Part shown: in pieces, positions 13,922-14,855 of the stretch | Numbering within the stretch: the first letter of the stretch is position 1 | Layout of the letters: each line of letters starts with the position of its first letter | Assembly (NCBI GenBank): GCA_030611905.1 | Contig: JAUWOX010000012.1 | Location: forward strand, 1 to 14,855 | Length of the DNA: 14,855 bases | From: a bacterium | Lineage (GTDB): Bacteria > Patescibacteriota > JABMPQ01 > JAQVVF01 | Direction of reading: 5' to 3' | Translations under genes and position numbers: made by a program | The notes under the pieces: model-generated | What the model saw: only the letters and a program-made list of their open reading frames with translations | Told to the model about the DNA's origin: nothing | Databases searched by the model: none

Positions 13922-14293
13922 TTGAAAAAAGCACTAGTTGTTTTAACGCTCGCAACAATGTTTGTTATGGTTGCTGTTCCAGTACTAGCCGCAGAACCCA
14001 ACGTACATGAATCTTTAGAAAACGTTCGGAGAGAAGGCGGTTTTACAGAGACCGATTTGCCAACCTTTATTGGCCGAATTTTAAAATGGATCATGGGTAT
14101 TATCGGTGTTATTATGATCGCCTTGTTTGTTTATGGCGGTGTTACTTATGCCACATCAGCTGGCAGTGAGGAGAAAATTGAAACTGGTAAAAAAATAATG
14201 GTTTATACCATAATTGGAGTTGTCATTATCGCTCTGGCTTATGTCTTAACCGACTTTGTCATCGGAGCATTATTCCCAACAACGGGAATATAG
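13922..14293 (+). CDS. Pilin-like protein F, minimal T4SS pilin / TrbC-VirB2-like, probably the major one
   Basis: 123 residues from TTG 13922, a start chosen because the very good Shine-Dalgarno at 13906-13916 covers the in-frame GTG 13913. Signal peptide: MKKA, hydrophobic to about 21, cleavage near VLA-AE. Then NVHESLENVRREGGF and the core: helix 1 MGIIGVIMIALFVYGGVTYA, loop TSAGSEEKIETGKK, helix 2 TIIGVVIIALAYVLTDFVIG. It is nearest to E. The strong translation signal, last place before the terminator and lack of decoration suggest the most abundant subunit; this is inference. Family knowledge: such subunits assemble into pili of type IV secretion systems, but none of the machine's other genes is in the window. 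Confidence 0.86.
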   Translation: MKKALVVLTLATMFVMVAVPVLAAEPNVHESLENVRREGGFTETDLPTFIGRILKWIMGIIGVIMIALFVYGGVTYATSAGSEEKIETGKKIMVYTIIGVVIIALAYVLTDFVIGALFPTTGI

Positions 14294-14318
14294 CGAACAA
14301 GGAACATATGTTCAAAAT

Positions 14319-14354
14319 AAAAAACAGGTCGTTGAATTAACTAGCCTGTTTTTT
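14319..14354 (+). terminator. Intrinsic terminator closing the pilin cluster
   Basis: AAAAAACAGG (14319-14328) pairs with CCTGTTTTTT (14345-14354), with a small inner GTT/AAC pairing in the loop. A 10-bp stem ending in six T, and nearly symmetric, so it could work in both directions. Confidence 0.85.
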
Positions 14355-14427
14355 ATCCCCCAAAAATTCAATTATTCTTTGCAAAAACAAGAATATAATA
14401 TTAAAATTAGTTTAAAGACACTAAAAT

Positions 14428-14855
14428 ATGCTTAGCAAAATCACAAAAAATGAATGGATTTTTACAGCTTGTTTAAGCTTAATTATTGTTATTATTGTTT
14501 TAATGCCTTATCTTTACGGCTATTTTACCACCCCCGGCAATATGGAATTTACAGGCGTCACATTTAATCAAGATTACTCCTATTTTTCTATGATTCAACA
14601 GGCCAGAGAGGGCCACTTTTTATTTAAAAATTTCTACACTTCTGAAGACCATCGAGCTATCTTCTTCCGTCCTTTATTTTTATTAATGGGTCTTTTTGCC
14701 AGAATTTTCAATCTATCCAATGCTTTTACCTTTCATTTCTTCAAAATTGTTTTTGTCATCGCATTTATTTTCGTCGCTTATAAATTTATTTCCATTTTTT
14801 TTAAAGAAAAAATTCACCGAAAAATTTGCCTGGTTATACTTTGTTTTTCCTCAGG
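14428..14855 (+). CDS. Multi-helix membrane protein, 5' part, possibly a GT-C glycosyltransferase
   Basis: The frame is open from ATG 14428 to the window end (142 codons), so the gene is cut. A first membrane helix (about 10-32, LSLIIVIIVLMPYLYGYF) is followed by an outside loop, FNQDYSYFSMIQQAREGHFL, then a Tyr/Asp-rich stretch (KNFYTSEDHRAIFFRP), and helices at about 90-105 and 110-130. GT-C glycosyltransferases (dolichyl- or polyprenyl-phosphate sugar users) have an acidic first loop of this kind directly after helix 1, so that is the leading guess, but the catalytic part is not complete enough to decide. It lies after the pilin terminator, so it is a separate unit; no promoter or ribosome-binding site is clear. 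Confidence 0.7.
   Translation, partial: MLSKITKNEWIFTACLSLIIVIIVLMPYLYGYFTTPGNMEFTGVTFNQDYSYFSMIQQAREGHFLFKNFYTSEDHRAIFFRPLFLLMGLFARIFNLSNAFTFHFFKIVFVIAFIFVAYKFISIFFKEKIHRKICLVILCFSS

Overview
The window looks like a chromosomal segment of an uncultured Candidate Phyla Radiation (Patescibacteria, probably Parcubacteria-like) bacterium. The evidence is an AT-rich sequence, an oversized 23S rRNA gene carrying long palindromic inserts, a short 5S rRNA, several genes with no visible Shine-Dalgarno, a CYTH protein and two-helix pilin-like proteins of the kind common in that group, and many short palindromic repeats between genes. TGA is used as a stop (for example at 10446-10448), so this is not a UGA-recoding lineage. 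The assignment is inferred from gene character, not from a database search.

Layout. 1-270 holds the C-terminal end of a tyrosine recombinase (XerC/XerD type). 273-718 holds tRNA-Arg(UCU) and tRNA-Lys(CUU); a 31-nt copy of the tRNA-Lys 3' end recurs 117 bp downstream. 719-1318 encodes a CYTH-domain phosphohydrolase-like protein. 1319-1701 is a gene-free leader with a good promoter and a terminator-like hairpin. 1702-5175 is the 23S rRNA gene and 5320-5426 the 5S gene, with no 16S gene in the window. The 23S gene is about 3.47 kb instead of about 2.9 kb. Two different helices carry copies of the same roughly 165-173-nt palindromic element, a third carries a related hairpin, and the regions matching helices 63 and 68 are lengthened.

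5563-7496 holds three unrecognised genes. Each has its own promoter, a near-perfect AGGAGG five bases before the ATG and its own intrinsic terminator: a secreted helical protein, a 199-residue protein and a 96-residue protein. 7601-9112 encodes a membrane-anchored FAM173-like SAM methyltransferase and GalU.

9147-14293 is a compact same-strand cluster: a family 1 solute-binding lipoprotein overlapping (ATGA) the first of six successive paralogues of the T4SS-pilin/TrbC-VirB2-like two-helix family. The pilin cores are very alike, but the exported parts differ: one has seven four-cysteine blocks before the core, one has two CxC...CxxxC blocks, one has a Glu-rich linker and cysteine-rich tail after the core, and three are minimal. 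The last has by far the best ribosome-binding site and starts at TTG. A strong terminator closes the cluster. No secretion ATPase, VirB-type channel gene or ABC permease is in view. 14428-14855 starts a multi-helix membrane protein, perhaps a GT-C type glycosyltransferase, cut by the window edge.

The most unusual items are the decorated pilin array coupled to an orphan binding protein, the repeated palindromic element inside the 23S gene, and the three stand-alone orphan genes.
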